Source: Prevotella sp. BV3P1
GTDB taxonomy: Bacteria > Bacteroidota > Bacteroidia > Bacteroidales > Bacteroidaceae
NCBI RefSeq assembly: GCF_000479005.1
Contig: NZ_AWXC01000041.1
Span: forward strand, 62,001 to 126,000
Length of the DNA stretch: 64,000 nucleotides
Reading direction: 5' to 3'
Below are positions 35,591-44,165 of this stretch, one piece after another. Position 1 is the first letter of the stretch, and the number at the start of each line of letters is the position of its first letter. Position numbers and translations under genes: made by a program. The notes under the pieces were generated by a model. That model searched no databases. It saw only the letters and a list, made by a program, of their open reading frames with translations, and was not told the DNA's origin.

Positions 35591-37852
35591 ATGAAAAAAC
35601 TATTTGTTCTGTTGGCTTTGTGTGTTGTTTCGATGAATGTCGTGGCACAAAACAAACCTATGAAGGAGTTCGTGGATGAACTCATGTCTAAAATGACCTT
35701 AAAAGAGAAGTTGGGTCAGATGAATCTGTTGCCTGCCGGGAATATTACCACGGGGGCGGTGCAAAATAATTCTATCGTTCAGCAAGTCAAGGACGGTGAA
35801 TTGGGTGGCGTGTTCAACATCAAGGGACTGAATGAGATTCGCACTTTGCAGGAGATAGCCATCAAGAAATCTCGCCTTGGCATTCCACTGCTGGTGGGCA
35901 TGGACGTAGTTCATGGTTACGAAACTATCTTTCCTGTTCCTTTGGCCTTAGCTTGTAGTTGGAATTTGGAGGGCATTGAGAACAGCGCGCGTGTGGCTGC
36001 GCTCGAAGCAAGTGCTGAGGGAGTGAACTGGACCTACTCACCTATGGTTGATATCTGTAGGGATGCGCGGTGGGGACGCATTGTGGAAGGCGCCGGAGAA
36101 GATCCTTATTTAGGCAGTCTTATCGCCAAAGCCATGGTTAAGGGCTATCAAGGTGATTACAGTTTGCCATCGAACATCATGGCCTGTGTGAAGCATTTTG
36201 CTTTGTACGGTGCGTCAGAAGCTGGGCGAGATTACAACACTGTGGATATGAGTAGGCTGCGAATGTACAACGAGTATTTTGCTCCTTACAAGGCAGCTGT
36301 TGAGGCTGGGGTGGGCAGTGTGATGACCTCTTTCAACCTCGTGGATGGCATTCCGGCCACAGCCAATGCTTGGTTGGTTAATGACGTACTGCGCAAACAA
36401 TGGGGATTTGATGGTTTTGTCGTCACTGATTACGCTTCCATCAATGAAATGGCAACGCATGGTGTAGGCGATTTGGCAACCTCTTCGGTTCGAGCCTTGC
36501 GTGCAGGAACCGACATGGACATGGTGGCAAAAGGGTTTATCGGCACGTTGGAGCAATCATTGGCCAACGGACAGGTCACCATGGCTGACATCAACCAGGC
36601 TTGTCGCAGGGTGCTGGAGGCGAAATATAAGTTGGGCTTGTTCAAAGATCCTTATAAATATATAAGGGTGAAGAGCAGGAATCAGTATGTATATACTGCT
36701 ACTAATCGGAAAGCGGCCCGTGATTTGGCAGCTGAAACGTTTGTGTTGTTGAAGAACGAGAACCAGGTTTTACCTTTGAAGAAGCAGGGTAAAATCGCTT
36801 TAATCGGCCCTCTGGCCAACGATCGAGCTAATCTTTGTGGCACCTGGTGTGTGGCGATGGCTCCCGAACGCTATTCAACGTTGAAAGAAAGTATGGAGCG
36901 TGCCTTGAAAGGAAAGGCCCAATTGCTCTATGCGCAAGGCTGCAACATCGCTTCAGACGATGCTTTACAGAAGGCTGGTGAGCAGGGTAAAAACATCATG
37001 CGGGTAGATGATGCGCAAGCAAAGGCCGAGGCTCTCGCCGTGGCTGCGCAGTCTGATGTCATCATTGCCGCCATGGGAGAGGCGGCTGAGTTCAGTGGTG
37101 AGAGCCACAGTCGGGTTAATTTGGAACTGCCCGACGTGCAAATGGCCCTGCTTAAGGAACTTGTTGCTACTGGAAAACCTGTGGTGTTGCTGAACTTCTC
37201 GGGCCGTCCCACCATCTTAAATTGGGAAAAAGCGCATGTTCCAGCTATCTTGAACGTGTGGTTCGGAGGCAGTGAGGCGGGTGATGCCATTTGTGATGTG
37301 GTCTTTGGTGACAAGAATCCATGTGGCAAGCTCACCACCAGTTTCCCGCAACATGTGGGACAAATTCCTTTGTACTACAATCATTTCAACACCGGTAGGC
37401 CCGTCGCAGAAGGTGCTGACCGCTTCTTTAACTATCAGAGCAACTATCTTGACGTTCGCAATGATCCACTTTATCCCTTCGGCTATGGACTCAGTTATAC
37501 CACTTATCAGTATGGTGAGCTGAAGTTGGACAGCAAGACGATGAGCCCTGATGGCCAAATTACCGTTAACATTCCCGTGACCAATACCGGCAACAGGGAT
37601 GGGATAGAGGTCGTACAGCTTTACATTCGCGACGTGGTGGGTAGCATCGCCCGACCCGTTAAAGAGCTGAAAGGCTTTCAACGCTTGTCGATCAAGGCTG
37701 GTGAAACAGCCACTGCGACGTTCACTATTGATGCCAGTAAGTTGAAATTCTACAACTATGACTTAAAAGAGGTGGTCGAACCAGGCGAGTTTGATGTGAT
37801 GGTTGGCCCCAATAGTCGTGACCTCAAGCGTGCCAGCATCACCGTTCAATAA
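35591..37852 (+). CDS. bglX: GH3 beta-glucosidase, periplasmic (BglX-like)
   Basis: 753 residues, full length for BglX. Signal peptide (LFVLLALCVVSMNVVAQ). The N-terminal GH3 barrel (about 50-365) has GIPLLVGMDVVHGYETIFPV and WTYSPMVDICRDARWGRIVE, with the nucleophile Asp280 in GFVVTDYASI. A C-terminal alpha/beta sandwich follows (about 390-620), with AAMGEAAEFSGESHSR supplying the acid/base region, then a fibronectin III-like domain (about 660-750). It releases glucose from beta-linked oligosaccharides in the periplasm. It stands alone between its promoter and a hairpin, with no linked sugar-uptake complex. Confidence 0.95.
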   Translation: MKKLFVLLALCVVSMNVVAQNKPMKEFVDELMSKMTLKEKLGQMNLLPAGNITTGAVQNNSIVQQVKDGELGGVFNIKGLNEIRTLQEIAIKKSRLGIPLLVGMDVVHGYETIFPVPLALACSWNLEGIENSARVAALEASAEGVNWTYSPMVDICRDARWGRIVEGAGEDPYLGSLIAKAMVKGYQGDYSLPSNIMACVKHFALYGASEAGRDYNTVDMSRLRMYNEYFAPYKAAVEAGVGSVMTSFNLVDGIPATANAWLVNDVLRKQWGFDGFVVTDYASINEMATHGVGDLATSSVRALRAGTDMDMVAKGFIGTLEQSLANGQVTMADINQACRRVLEAKYKLGLFKDPYKYIRVKSRNQYVYTATNRKAARDLAAETFVLLKNENQVLPLKKQGKIALIGPLANDRANLCGTWCVAMAPERYSTLKESMERALKGKAQLLYAQGCNIASDDALQKAGEQGKNIMRVDDAQAKAEALAVAAQSDVIIAAMGEAAEFSGESHSRVNLELPDVQMALLKELVATGKPVVLLNFSGRPTILNWEKAHVPAILNVWFGGSEAGDAICDVVFGDKNPCGKLTTSFPQHVGQIPLYYNHFNTGRPVAEGADRFFNYQSNYLDVRNDPLYPFGYGLSYTTYQYGELKLDSKTMSPDGQITVNIPVTNTGNRDGIEVVQLYIRDVVGSIARPVKELKGFQRLSIKAGETATATFTIDASKLKFYNYDLKEVVEPGEFDVMVGPNSRDLKRASITVQ

Positions 37853-37873
37853 AATAAGGTGGCTGCATCGGTG

Positions 37874-37906
37874 AGGTGGGTGACGGTGATTTGCCGCCAC
37901 CCACCT
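37874..37906 (+). terminator. Hairpin after bglX
   Basis: Arms AGGTGGGTG and CACCCACCT around a second short pairing (CGG/CCG). It lies 20 bases after the stop. There is no clear T run, so it may be a weak or Rho-aided end. It lies between the convergent bglX and DUF4831 genes. Confidence 0.45.
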
Positions 37907-38047
37907 AATCAGTTAACGCCTGTCGCTCATCATCATCGACATGATAAAACTTCAGAAAGCAGGTGTTGTATCTATATGTTGATAGCTGAATTGTTACCTC
38001 TCGCGTGCCAAGCCCATTGACTCGGCTGCGTCCCTGCGCTGCTCTGC

Positions 38048-39094
38048 TTAATCGAGAGCCTCGGTTTCGAGGCGCTCCACGTTACCGGTCACGGGATTAA
38101 GCACGACGTGCGTGGTGAATTTCTTGCCCCACAGCTCGCCGCTGAGATTCTCTATGCGACCGAATTGGGCTGCATAAGTTTCAAAAGAGGCTGCTGGCTG
38201 TTCTTCTTTGTACAGCGTGATTTTGATTTTTCCTGGCAGATTTACGTTGATGCCCACGTCACGCTTGTCTTTTTTCTTCACTTCAACGGGCATCTTCAAT
38301 GTTGGGATTACCTGCTCATCCTGAATGCTGATATAGTAGGGCGCACCGCCCAAATCGTCTTGATCCACCATGCCCAAGTGCTTGGAGAAACGGAAGAGCA
38401 GCGCCTTGTCCACTTCTTTCGTCGGCACGTAGTCAACAAACACCTGCATGGTATCGACGGTTGTGGTGCCTTGGAAGAACCGCAGCATGGCCTTTTCCTG
38501 CACGTTCAGGTTGTTCAGCATAATCTTCAGCTGCTCGCCATCCTTTGGCATGAATTCGGCTTCACCGCGCGATAGCTGGTTCTTGCTGTCGCGAATGTCG
38601 TAGATGTCCTGTGCAATCAGCTCGGCGGTCTTGGCACTGCTGCCCGCCGCCAACATCTCTGCCGTCATGTATTTGGCGGGATCGATGGGCGAAGGCTTGC
38701 GCGCCGGCTTGAACGCTGGTTGGCTCTCCACTGCTCTCGGTTTGTCGTTCACGGCCATGATGACCCCGTTTTGGTCGCGACTCACACTCACGATACTGTG
38801 TTTCTTGTCGATGGTAGCCGTGAATTGTTTGGCCGAATCGGGCACCGCGTATGTGTCCATCTGTGTCGCCACGATGCGGTAAGTCGTCGTAGGCTGGTCG
38901 TTTACAGGTGTTTTGATGAATCTTTCAGAATATCGGGCGTATTCACCCGGCGTGAAAGTGGTTTTCTCGATGAGCAGTGCGAAGCGCAAAGCCGTCTTCG
39001 GAAGAAAGTAAGTAACCCCCTCTGTTGGTATCTGAGCTTGCGCCGTAGCGTGGCAGAAGGCCAGAAACAAGGTTGATAAAATGAGCTTATTCAT
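38048..39094 (-). CDS. DUF4831 family exported protein
   Basis: 348 residues. Signal peptide (LILSTLFLAFCHATAQAQ). The start of the mature part, GVTYFLPKTALRFALLIEKTTFTPGEY, and AELIAQDIYDIRDSKNQLSR with GEAEFMPKDGEQLKIML are hallmarks of DUF4831, a family known only from Bacteroidetes and without known function. It probably sits in the periplasm or outer membrane. It starts 3 bases after the stop of the NAD(P)HX repair gene, so the two are co-transcribed; that pairing gives no obvious functional link. Confidence 0.85.
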   Translation of the reverse strand: MNKLILSTLFLAFCHATAQAQIPTEGVTYFLPKTALRFALLIEKTTFTPGEYARYSERFIKTPVNDQPTTTYRIVATQMDTYAVPDSAKQFTATIDKKHSIVSVSRDQNGVIMAVNDKPRAVESQPAFKPARKPSPIDPAKYMTAEMLAAGSSAKTAELIAQDIYDIRDSKNQLSRGEAEFMPKDGEQLKIMLNNLNVQEKAMLRFFQGTTTVDTMQVFVDYVPTKEVDKALLFRFSKHLGMVDQDDLGGAPYYISIQDEQVIPTLKMPVEVKKKDKRDVGINVNLPGKIKITLYKEEQPAASFETYAAQFGRIENLSGELWGKKFTTHVVLNPVTGNVERLETEALD

Positions 39095-39097
39095 GTC

Positions 39098-40615
39098 TTA
39101 GTCGTTTAATCGTTTGAATGCTTGTGGGATGAAGCGCACAATGTCGCCGGCCGTCATGCTCTCCTGTCCCAGTTCCTTGGCGGCCAAGTCGCCCGCCAGT
39201 CCGTGCAGGTACATGCCCACGGCGCAGGCGTCAGCCGGTTGATACCCACGCGCCGCCAGTCCCGTGATGATGCCCGTTAGCACGTCGCCGCTGCCCGCCG
39301 TGGCCATTCCCGCATTGCCGGTGGCGTTGAAGATGACGTGACCGTCGGGCAGACAGAGTGCCGTGTGATGCCCTTTCAGCAACACATAGCCATGCAGACG
39401 TTGGGCCAGTTCGATGGCCTTTTGCAGTCTTTCGTAGCCACCCCCACAGGTATTGCCTACCAGTCGGTCGAACTCTTTGGGGTGTGGCGTCAGGATGATG
39501 TTCTTGGGCAGCTGCTGCATCCATGCTCGATGCGTACCTAACATGTTCAGAGCATCGGCATCGACTACCACAGGACACTGTGCGCGGCGCACCTGAGCAA
39601 TCATAGCGATGGCCGTAGTCTCATCCTGTCCCAGTCCGGGACCGATGCCCAACGCATCAAAGTCGTCAGTATCGACCGGCTCACTGAACACATTCTCGTC
39701 TGCATCGGCGTGCATCACCGCTTCCGGAACACTGATTTGCAAAATGTCGTTGTTGCGTTGGGGCGAGCATACCGTTACCTTTCCCACGCCAACTCGCAAA
39801 CATGCCCTCGTTGCCAGTACGGCTGCGCCGGCCATGCCATAGCTGCCAGCCACCAAAAGTGCGTGTCCCATGTCGCCTTTGTGCGCCGTGCAGGGCCTGT
39901 GCAGCAATTTTTGCCGCACGTCTTGCTCTTCCAAGATGGTGTAAGTCGCATCCGTCTTGTTGATGAACTCCTCGGACAACCGGATGTCCAGCACCTTCAC
40001 GCGGCCGAGAAAGCATTGCATGTCGGGCAGCATCATGGCCAGTTTCTTTTGTTGTAGCGTCAGGGTAAGGTTGGCTTTGACGATGTGTGTGCGCACGTTG
40101 AACGTGTTGTCCTCGGGCAGCAGTCCCGATGGCAGGTCGATACTCACCACCTGACATGGCGACTGGTTGATGTATTTCACCAGCGAGGCAAAGCCGCCGT
40201 TGAGCGGTTTGTTAAGTCCCGAACCAAAAAGACCGTCCACCACCAGGGTATCAGCGTCCAGTGTGGGCGGCTCAAAGTTGAGCGTAATCTCCTTGAACAG
40301 GTTTGCTTTTTTCGCCTCTACGATGCGTTTCTTGTTGATGGCACAGTCTTCCGACAGCTTGTTGCTGGTATTGAACAGGTAGACACTCACCGTGTAACCT
40401 TTTTCCGTCAGCATGCGAGCCACGGCCAGCGCATCGCCTCCGTTGTTTCCCGGACCGGCAAACACCACGACTGGTGTGCGGTTGGTCCACTCATCGGTAA
40501 TGGCTTGGGTTAAAGCCTGTGCTGCGCGTTCCATCAAGTCGATGCTTTTGATGGGTTCGTGCGCAATGGTATGTTGGTCAAGCTCATGTATCTGAGCACT
40601 TGTAAATATCTTCAT
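39098..40615 (-). CDS. nnr: Bifunctional NAD(P)H-hydrate epimerase/dehydratase
   Basis: 505 residues from the ATG at 40615 (MKIFTSAQIHELDQHTI). Longer starts at 40654 and 40648 are rejected because the -7 motif TATTTTTG lies between them and this ATG. The N-terminal epimerase (about 1-210; VVFAGPGNNGGDALAVARML) turns R-NADHX to the S form. The C-terminal dehydratase (about 230-500; DALGIGPGLGQ, ILTPHPKEFDRL and TAGSGDVLTGIITGLAARG) removes water using ADP or ATP. Together they repair damaged NAD(P)H in the cytoplasm. First gene of the pair with DUF4831. Confidence 0.95.
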   Translation of the reverse strand: MKIFTSAQIHELDQHTIAHEPIKSIDLMERAAQALTQAITDEWTNRTPVVVFAGPGNNGGDALAVARMLTEKGYTVSVYLFNTSNKLSEDCAINKKRIVEAKKANLFKEITLNFEPPTLDADTLVVDGLFGSGLNKPLNGGFASLVKYINQSPCQVVSIDLPSGLLPEDNTFNVRTHIVKANLTLTLQQKKLAMMLPDMQCFLGRVKVLDIRLSEEFINKTDATYTILEEQDVRQKLLHRPCTAHKGDMGHALLVAGSYGMAGAAVLATRACLRVGVGKVTVCSPQRNNDILQISVPEAVMHADADENVFSEPVDTDDFDALGIGPGLGQDETTAIAMIAQVRRAQCPVVVDADALNMLGTHRAWMQQLPKNIILTPHPKEFDRLVGNTCGGGYERLQKAIELAQRLHGYVLLKGHHTALCLPDGHVIFNATGNAGMATAGSGDVLTGIITGLAARGYQPADACAVGMYLHGLAGDLAAKELGQESMTAGDIVRFIPQAFKRLND

Positions 40616-40948
40616 CCTTGCAAAAATACAAAAATAATACCAATGCATGGGCATGGGCTGTCCTATTTTTCGTTAATTTGAATCAAAATGGAGCGTCCGT
40701 TTTCACGGCTCTTTCATTGAAGGGCAATGTTGTTTAACAACAAATTTAACAAATGTAACGTATAAAGTAAACAAGACAATGAACGCAAGCGTTCTGCGAA
40801 TGAAAGCAAGTCTACCGACATGAACATGCTGCATGTGTTTGCCAAATTCGTTTGATTAGGAGAACGCCGGCGTTCATTGATTTCAAACAATCGAATTTGT
40901 TTTATTGGTTCAATTCGTTGTTGAAACAAACGATTGATATGAGGATGA

Positions 40949-41036
40949 AAAACAAAGTCATAGCTTTTGGCCGGCAAACTCATTGCAATTGGATGCCAAA
41001 CTCAATGCAATTGGCCGCCAAAGTCAATGCTATTGA
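40949..41036 (+). repeat. Four-unit 22-bp repeat array C
   Basis: Units at 40949, 40971, 40993 and 41015. Units 2 and 3 differ at one core base (CAAACTCATTGCAATTGG and CAAACTCAATGCAATTGG). It lies in the 538-bp gap (40616-41153) between the NAD(P)HX gene and tRNA-Val, both minus-strand. The part 40629-40948 shows only AT-rich sequence with short direct repeats of caaac/caaat type and no credible gene. Confidence 0.9.
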
Positions 41037-41107
41037 AAGGTGATAGTAACTCGTTGATTTATAAATTGATAAATGTTGGTGGGCGAGGCGGTGGGAACAT
41101 AATGGCC

Positions 41108-41142
41108 AAAAAAAATCCCTGCAATCCCGAAGGATTACAGGG
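41108..41142 (-). terminator. Terminator of tRNA-Val
   Basis: Minus strand: CCCTGTAATCC (41142-41132), loop TTCG, GGATTGCAGGG (41127-41117) with one mismatch, followed by a T-rich run (A at 41108-41115). It begins 12 bases after the tRNA 3' end. Confidence 0.8.
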
Positions 41143-41153
41143 AAACACCCCAG

Positions 41154-41228
41154 TGGGCGTTGACGGATTCGAACCGCCGACCCTCTGCTTGTAAGGCAGA
41201 TGCTCTAAACCAGCTGAGCTAAACGCCC
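41154..41228 (-). tRNA. tRNA-Val (anticodon UAC)
   Basis: 75 bases on the minus strand. Acceptor arms GGGCGTT and AACGCCC pair fully, with A as discriminator. The D arm has AGCTCAGCTGGTTTAGAGC, the anticodon stem TCTGC/GCAGA closes loop CTTACAA with anticodon TAC, and the T arm has GGTTCGAATCC. CCA is not encoded. It has its own promoter (41252-41283) and terminator. Confidence 0.96.
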
Positions 41229-41251
41229 TTGCTATTTGAAGTAAGCGGGTG

Positions 41252-41283
41252 CAAAGATATGCCTTTTTCTGATAACCTCCAAA
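41252..41283 (-). promoter_or_regulatory. Promoter of tRNA-Val
   Basis: Minus strand: TTTG (41283-41280) and TATCTTTG (41259-41252) with a 20-base spacer, ending 23 bases before the tRNA 5' end. Confidence 0.6.
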
Positions 41284-41299
41284 CTTTTGATTATATTTT

Positions 41300-41330
41300 T
41301 TTGCGTTGACTTCAATTTGATGTACCTTTG
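41300..41330 (+). promoter_or_regulatory. Promoter of trpS
   Basis: TTTG at 41300-41303 and TACCTTTG at 41323-41330, spacer 19; leader about 30 bases. No Trp-responsive leader peptide or T-box is visible. Confidence 0.65.
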
Positions 41331-41363
41331 CAGATGATAATCAATTAAAAAAAGGAATAAATA

Positions 41364-42350
41364 ATGGAAAAAGTAGTTAGTGGAATACGCCCGACAGGTT
41401 ATTTACACCTGGGAAATTATTTCGGTGCAGTGAAGAGCTTCATAGAGATGCAGGACAAGTATGATTGCATGTTTTTCATTGCAGACTGGCATTCATTGAC
41501 CACTCGACCCAAACCAGAAGACATACAAGACAGTGCGCGCATCATTTTGGCTGAATATCTTGCCTGTGGCATCGATCCCCAAAAGGCTCCCATCTATGTT
41601 CAGAGTGACGTGAAAGAAACGCTGGAATTGTATCTTTACCTCAACATGAACACTTATATCGGCGAACTGGGGCGCGTCACCACGTTTAAGGAGAAAGCGC
41701 GTCAGCAGCCTGACAACGTCAACGCGGGGCTCTTTACATACCCAACGCTCATGGCCGCCGACATTTTGCAGCATCGGGCTAAGAAGGTTCCGGTAGGTAA
41801 AGATCAGGAACAAAACATGGAAATGGCGCGGAAGTGCGCCTCGCGCTTCAACAGAATCTATGGCGTTGACTTCTTTCCTGAACCGCAAAACTTCTATTTC
41901 AACTCGCAGGCTTTGAAGGTACCTGGCCTGGATGGAAGTGGAAAGATGGGGAAGAGCACTGGAAACTGCATCTATTTGCACGATGATGACAAGACTATCT
42001 CAAAGAAAGTGATGAAGGCCGTTACGGACAGTGGCCCCGAGAAGGCCAACAGTGAGAAGCCGGAGGTGATAGAAAACCTGTTCACGTTCTTGCGAATTTG
42101 CTCGACACAAGACACATACGACTATTTTGATGAGAAGTGGAACGATTGCAGCATTCGCTACGGAGACCTGAAAAAACAGATCGCAGCGGACATCTGTGCG
42201 ACGGTAGCTCCCATCAGAGAGAAGATTAACGAATACATTTCGAATAAGGAGTTGTTGGACAAGATAGCCAAAGAGGGTGCCGACCGGGCGCGCGAGAGTG
42301 CCAGCGCTACCTTGAAAGAGGTGCGTAGAATCATCGGATTCAGGTCATAA
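41364..42350 (+). CDS. trpS: Tryptophanyl-tRNA synthetase
   Basis: 328 residues, normal length. It charges tRNA-Trp with tryptophan, using ATP, in the cytoplasm. It is a class I synthetase: the HIGH-like motif is TGYLHLGN at 11-18 and the KMSKS-like loop is KMGKS at 194-198. ADWHSLTTRPKPEDIQDSAR and FTYPTLMAADILQ are family signatures. Single-gene unit with promoter at 41300-41330 and a shared terminator at 42385-42413. Confidence 0.97.
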   Translation: MEKVVSGIRPTGYLHLGNYFGAVKSFIEMQDKYDCMFFIADWHSLTTRPKPEDIQDSARIILAEYLACGIDPQKAPIYVQSDVKETLELYLYLNMNTYIGELGRVTTFKEKARQQPDNVNAGLFTYPTLMAADILQHRAKKVPVGKDQEQNMEMARKCASRFNRIYGVDFFPEPQNFYFNSQALKVPGLDGSGKMGKSTGNCIYLHDDDKTISKKVMKAVTDSGPEKANSEKPEVIENLFTFLRICSTQDTYDYFDEKWNDCSIRYGDLKKQIAADICATVAPIREKINEYISNKELLDKIAKEGADRARESASATLKEVRRIIGFRS

Positions 42351-42384
42351 CAGGTCTGAAAAAGACTGCATGAACACCGAAAAC

Positions 42385-42413
42385 GGGGGCGTTCCAACAT
42401 TTGGAACGCCCCC
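42385..42413. terminator. Bidirectional terminator between trpS and OmpA gene
   Basis: Perfect 13-bp stem GGGGGCGTTCCAA / TTGGAACGCCCCC with loop CAT, then GCTTTC on the plus side and GTTTTCGG on the minus side. It lies 34 bases past trpS and 57 past the OmpA stop. Confidence 0.8.
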
Positions 42414-42470
42414 GCTTTCAGTTCTATTCTTACCTGCCGAAACCTGCGTCATCGGCAGAAAATCGTTGCG

Positions 42471-43337
42471 TTACTTCGCCATGCCCTCGTTCTCGGGTGC
42501 CTTGTCAATCAGATCCATGAACTGGTCGAGCTTTGGTGTGATGATGATTTGCGTACGGCGGTTGCGCTGTTTGCCCAATTCCGTGTCGTTGCTTGTCAGC
42601 GGATTGTACTCACCACGGCCGCCAGCAGTCATCCGTTTTGGGTCAACGCCATAGTGGTTTTGCAAGAACTGCACCACGCTGGATGCGCGAAGGGTTGACA
42701 AATCCCAGTTGTTGCGGATGTTTTTCATCAGCGGACTGTTTTGGTTTACCGGCACGTTGTCCGTGTTTCCCTCTACCAAGACATCGTAATCCTTGTAGTC
42801 CATGATGATTTTGGCAATCTTGCTCAGCGTCTCTGCCGCGCGGTCATTAATCTCATACGAGCCGCTCTTGTACAGCATGTTGTCGGCCAAGCTGATGTAT
42901 ACCACGCCCTTTAGCACCTGAACGTCAACCTCTTTCAACTCCTCACGACTCAAAGAGCGGGTGAGGTTGTTGGTCAGCACCATGTTCAGCGAGTCTGACT
43001 TTGACTTTACTTCCACCAAATGGCGGATGTATTGGTTGGACTCATTAATCTGATCAACCAACTTAGAGATGTTGATGTTGTTGGAGTTGGTGTTCAACAA
43101 ACTCTTGTCCAGCGACTTATGTAAAGCAGCGTAGTCGCTCTTTTGCTGTGCAAGTTGTTCCTCCAGCGAGGTAAGACGAGCCTGTGCGGCAGCCAGTTGT
43201 TCTTTGGCTGTCATGTAGTTGTTTGTCAACTCGCGGTTCTCCGTTTGACAATTCTCTAAATCTTTCTTGCTGGCACAGCCTGTAACAAGTAATGTTGCTG
43301 CCAACAAGGGTAATATAACAGCATTTTTCTTCTTCAT
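42471..43337 (-). CDS. OmpA-family peptidoglycan-binding lipoprotein
   Basis: 288 residues. Lipoprotein signal with lipobox LVTGC (Cys21). A coiled-coil-like stretch (about 28-95, rich in Glu, Gln, Leu) is followed by an OmpA-like C-terminal domain (about 150-280) with VLVEGNTDNVPVN, NWDLSTLRASSVVQFL and NRRTQIIITPKLDQFMDLI. The domain grips the diaminopimelate of peptidoglycan, so the protein ties the outer membrane to the wall. Single gene; a -7 motif TATATTTG lies at 43444-43437. The 285-bp gap upstream holds nothing else of note. Confidence 0.88.
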   Translation of the reverse strand: MKKKNAVILPLLAATLLVTGCASKKDLENCQTENRELTNNYMTAKEQLAAAQARLTSLEEQLAQQKSDYAALHKSLDKSLLNTNSNNINISKLVDQINESNQYIRHLVEVKSKSDSLNMVLTNNLTRSLSREELKEVDVQVLKGVVYISLADNMLYKSGSYEINDRAAETLSKIAKIIMDYKDYDVLVEGNTDNVPVNQNSPLMKNIRNNWDLSTLRASSVVQFLQNHYGVDPKRMTAGGRGEYNPLTSNDTELGKQRNRRTQIIITPKLDQFMDLIDKAPENEGMAK

Positions 43338-43622
43338 GATTTTATTGTTTTATTCAGTTTAAAATCTTCTTTCCGTGTGTGTCTGGCTCTTGGATGAACG
43401 CCATTTTAAGCCTGTTTAGGCACACTGTTCTTGTGCCAAATATACATATAATGACGGCAAAGGCAATGAGAAGTAAACCGAAATTAAAATATTTTAACCG
43501 CTTAAGCCGTTATTTATTGAGTGTTAACACGTTAGGTAGATGTCAATAGAGGCGTTTATTTTACAATTTGCTGTATTCTACTTGCCTTTCTTCTGTCATC
43601 GACTTTGATGAATGTCGTATGA

Positions 43623-44165
43623 TTACAACAGCAGTTTTTGGGCAAACTCCCATACCACGATGCCAGCGGTGACGGAAACATTAAGCGAGTGTTTGGTGCC
43701 AAACTGCGGTATTTCCAGGCATCCGTCGCATGCGTCAACCGTGTCTTGGTGCACACCTTTCACCTCGTTGCCGAAGACTACGGCGTAACGTTGACTGCGG
43801 TCAACAGACAAATGTTGCAGCTTAGTGGAGCCTACCACCTGCTCGATGGCGTAAACACAGTATCCCCTTTCTCTCAAATCTTCCACCGCTTGGGTGGCCG
43901 ATGCGAAATATCGCCAGTCCACACTGTCCTCTCCACCCAAGGCTGTCTTGTGTATCTCGGGGTGTGGAGGGGTGGCCGTGATGCCGCAGAGGTACACCGC
44001 TTCTACCCGAAAGGCATCACATGAGCGGAATACCGACCCCACATTATATAATGATCGCACGTCGTCCAGCACGACAACCAGCGGTAGTTTGTCGGCCGCT
44101 TTGAAGTCTTTGACCGACAACCGCTGCATTTCTATGGTCTTTAATTTTCTCAATTTTCTTACCAT
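43623..44165 (-). CDS. SpoU/TrmH-type RNA 2'-O-methyltransferase
   Basis: 180 residues from the ATG at 44165. The longer frame to 44237 lies inside the upstream gene and is rejected. SPOUT-family knot: LPLVVVLDDVRSLYNVGSVF (motif 1), VFGNEVKGVHQDTVDACDG (motif 2) and LNVSVTAGIVVWEFAQKLL (motif 3). It transfers a methyl from S-adenosylmethionine to a ribose 2'-OH of tRNA or rRNA; the exact target is not readable. The first 7 bases overlap the 3' end of the glycosidase-like gene, so translation is coupled. Confidence 0.9.
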   Translation of the reverse strand: MVRKLRKLKTIEMQRLSVKDFKAADKLPLVVVLDDVRSLYNVGSVFRSCDAFRVEAVYLCGITATPPHPEIHKTALGGEDSVDWRYFASATQAVEDLRERGYCVYAIEQVVGSTKLQHLSVDRSQRYAVVFGNEVKGVHQDTVDACDGCLEIPQFGTKHSLNVSVTAGIVVWEFAQKLLL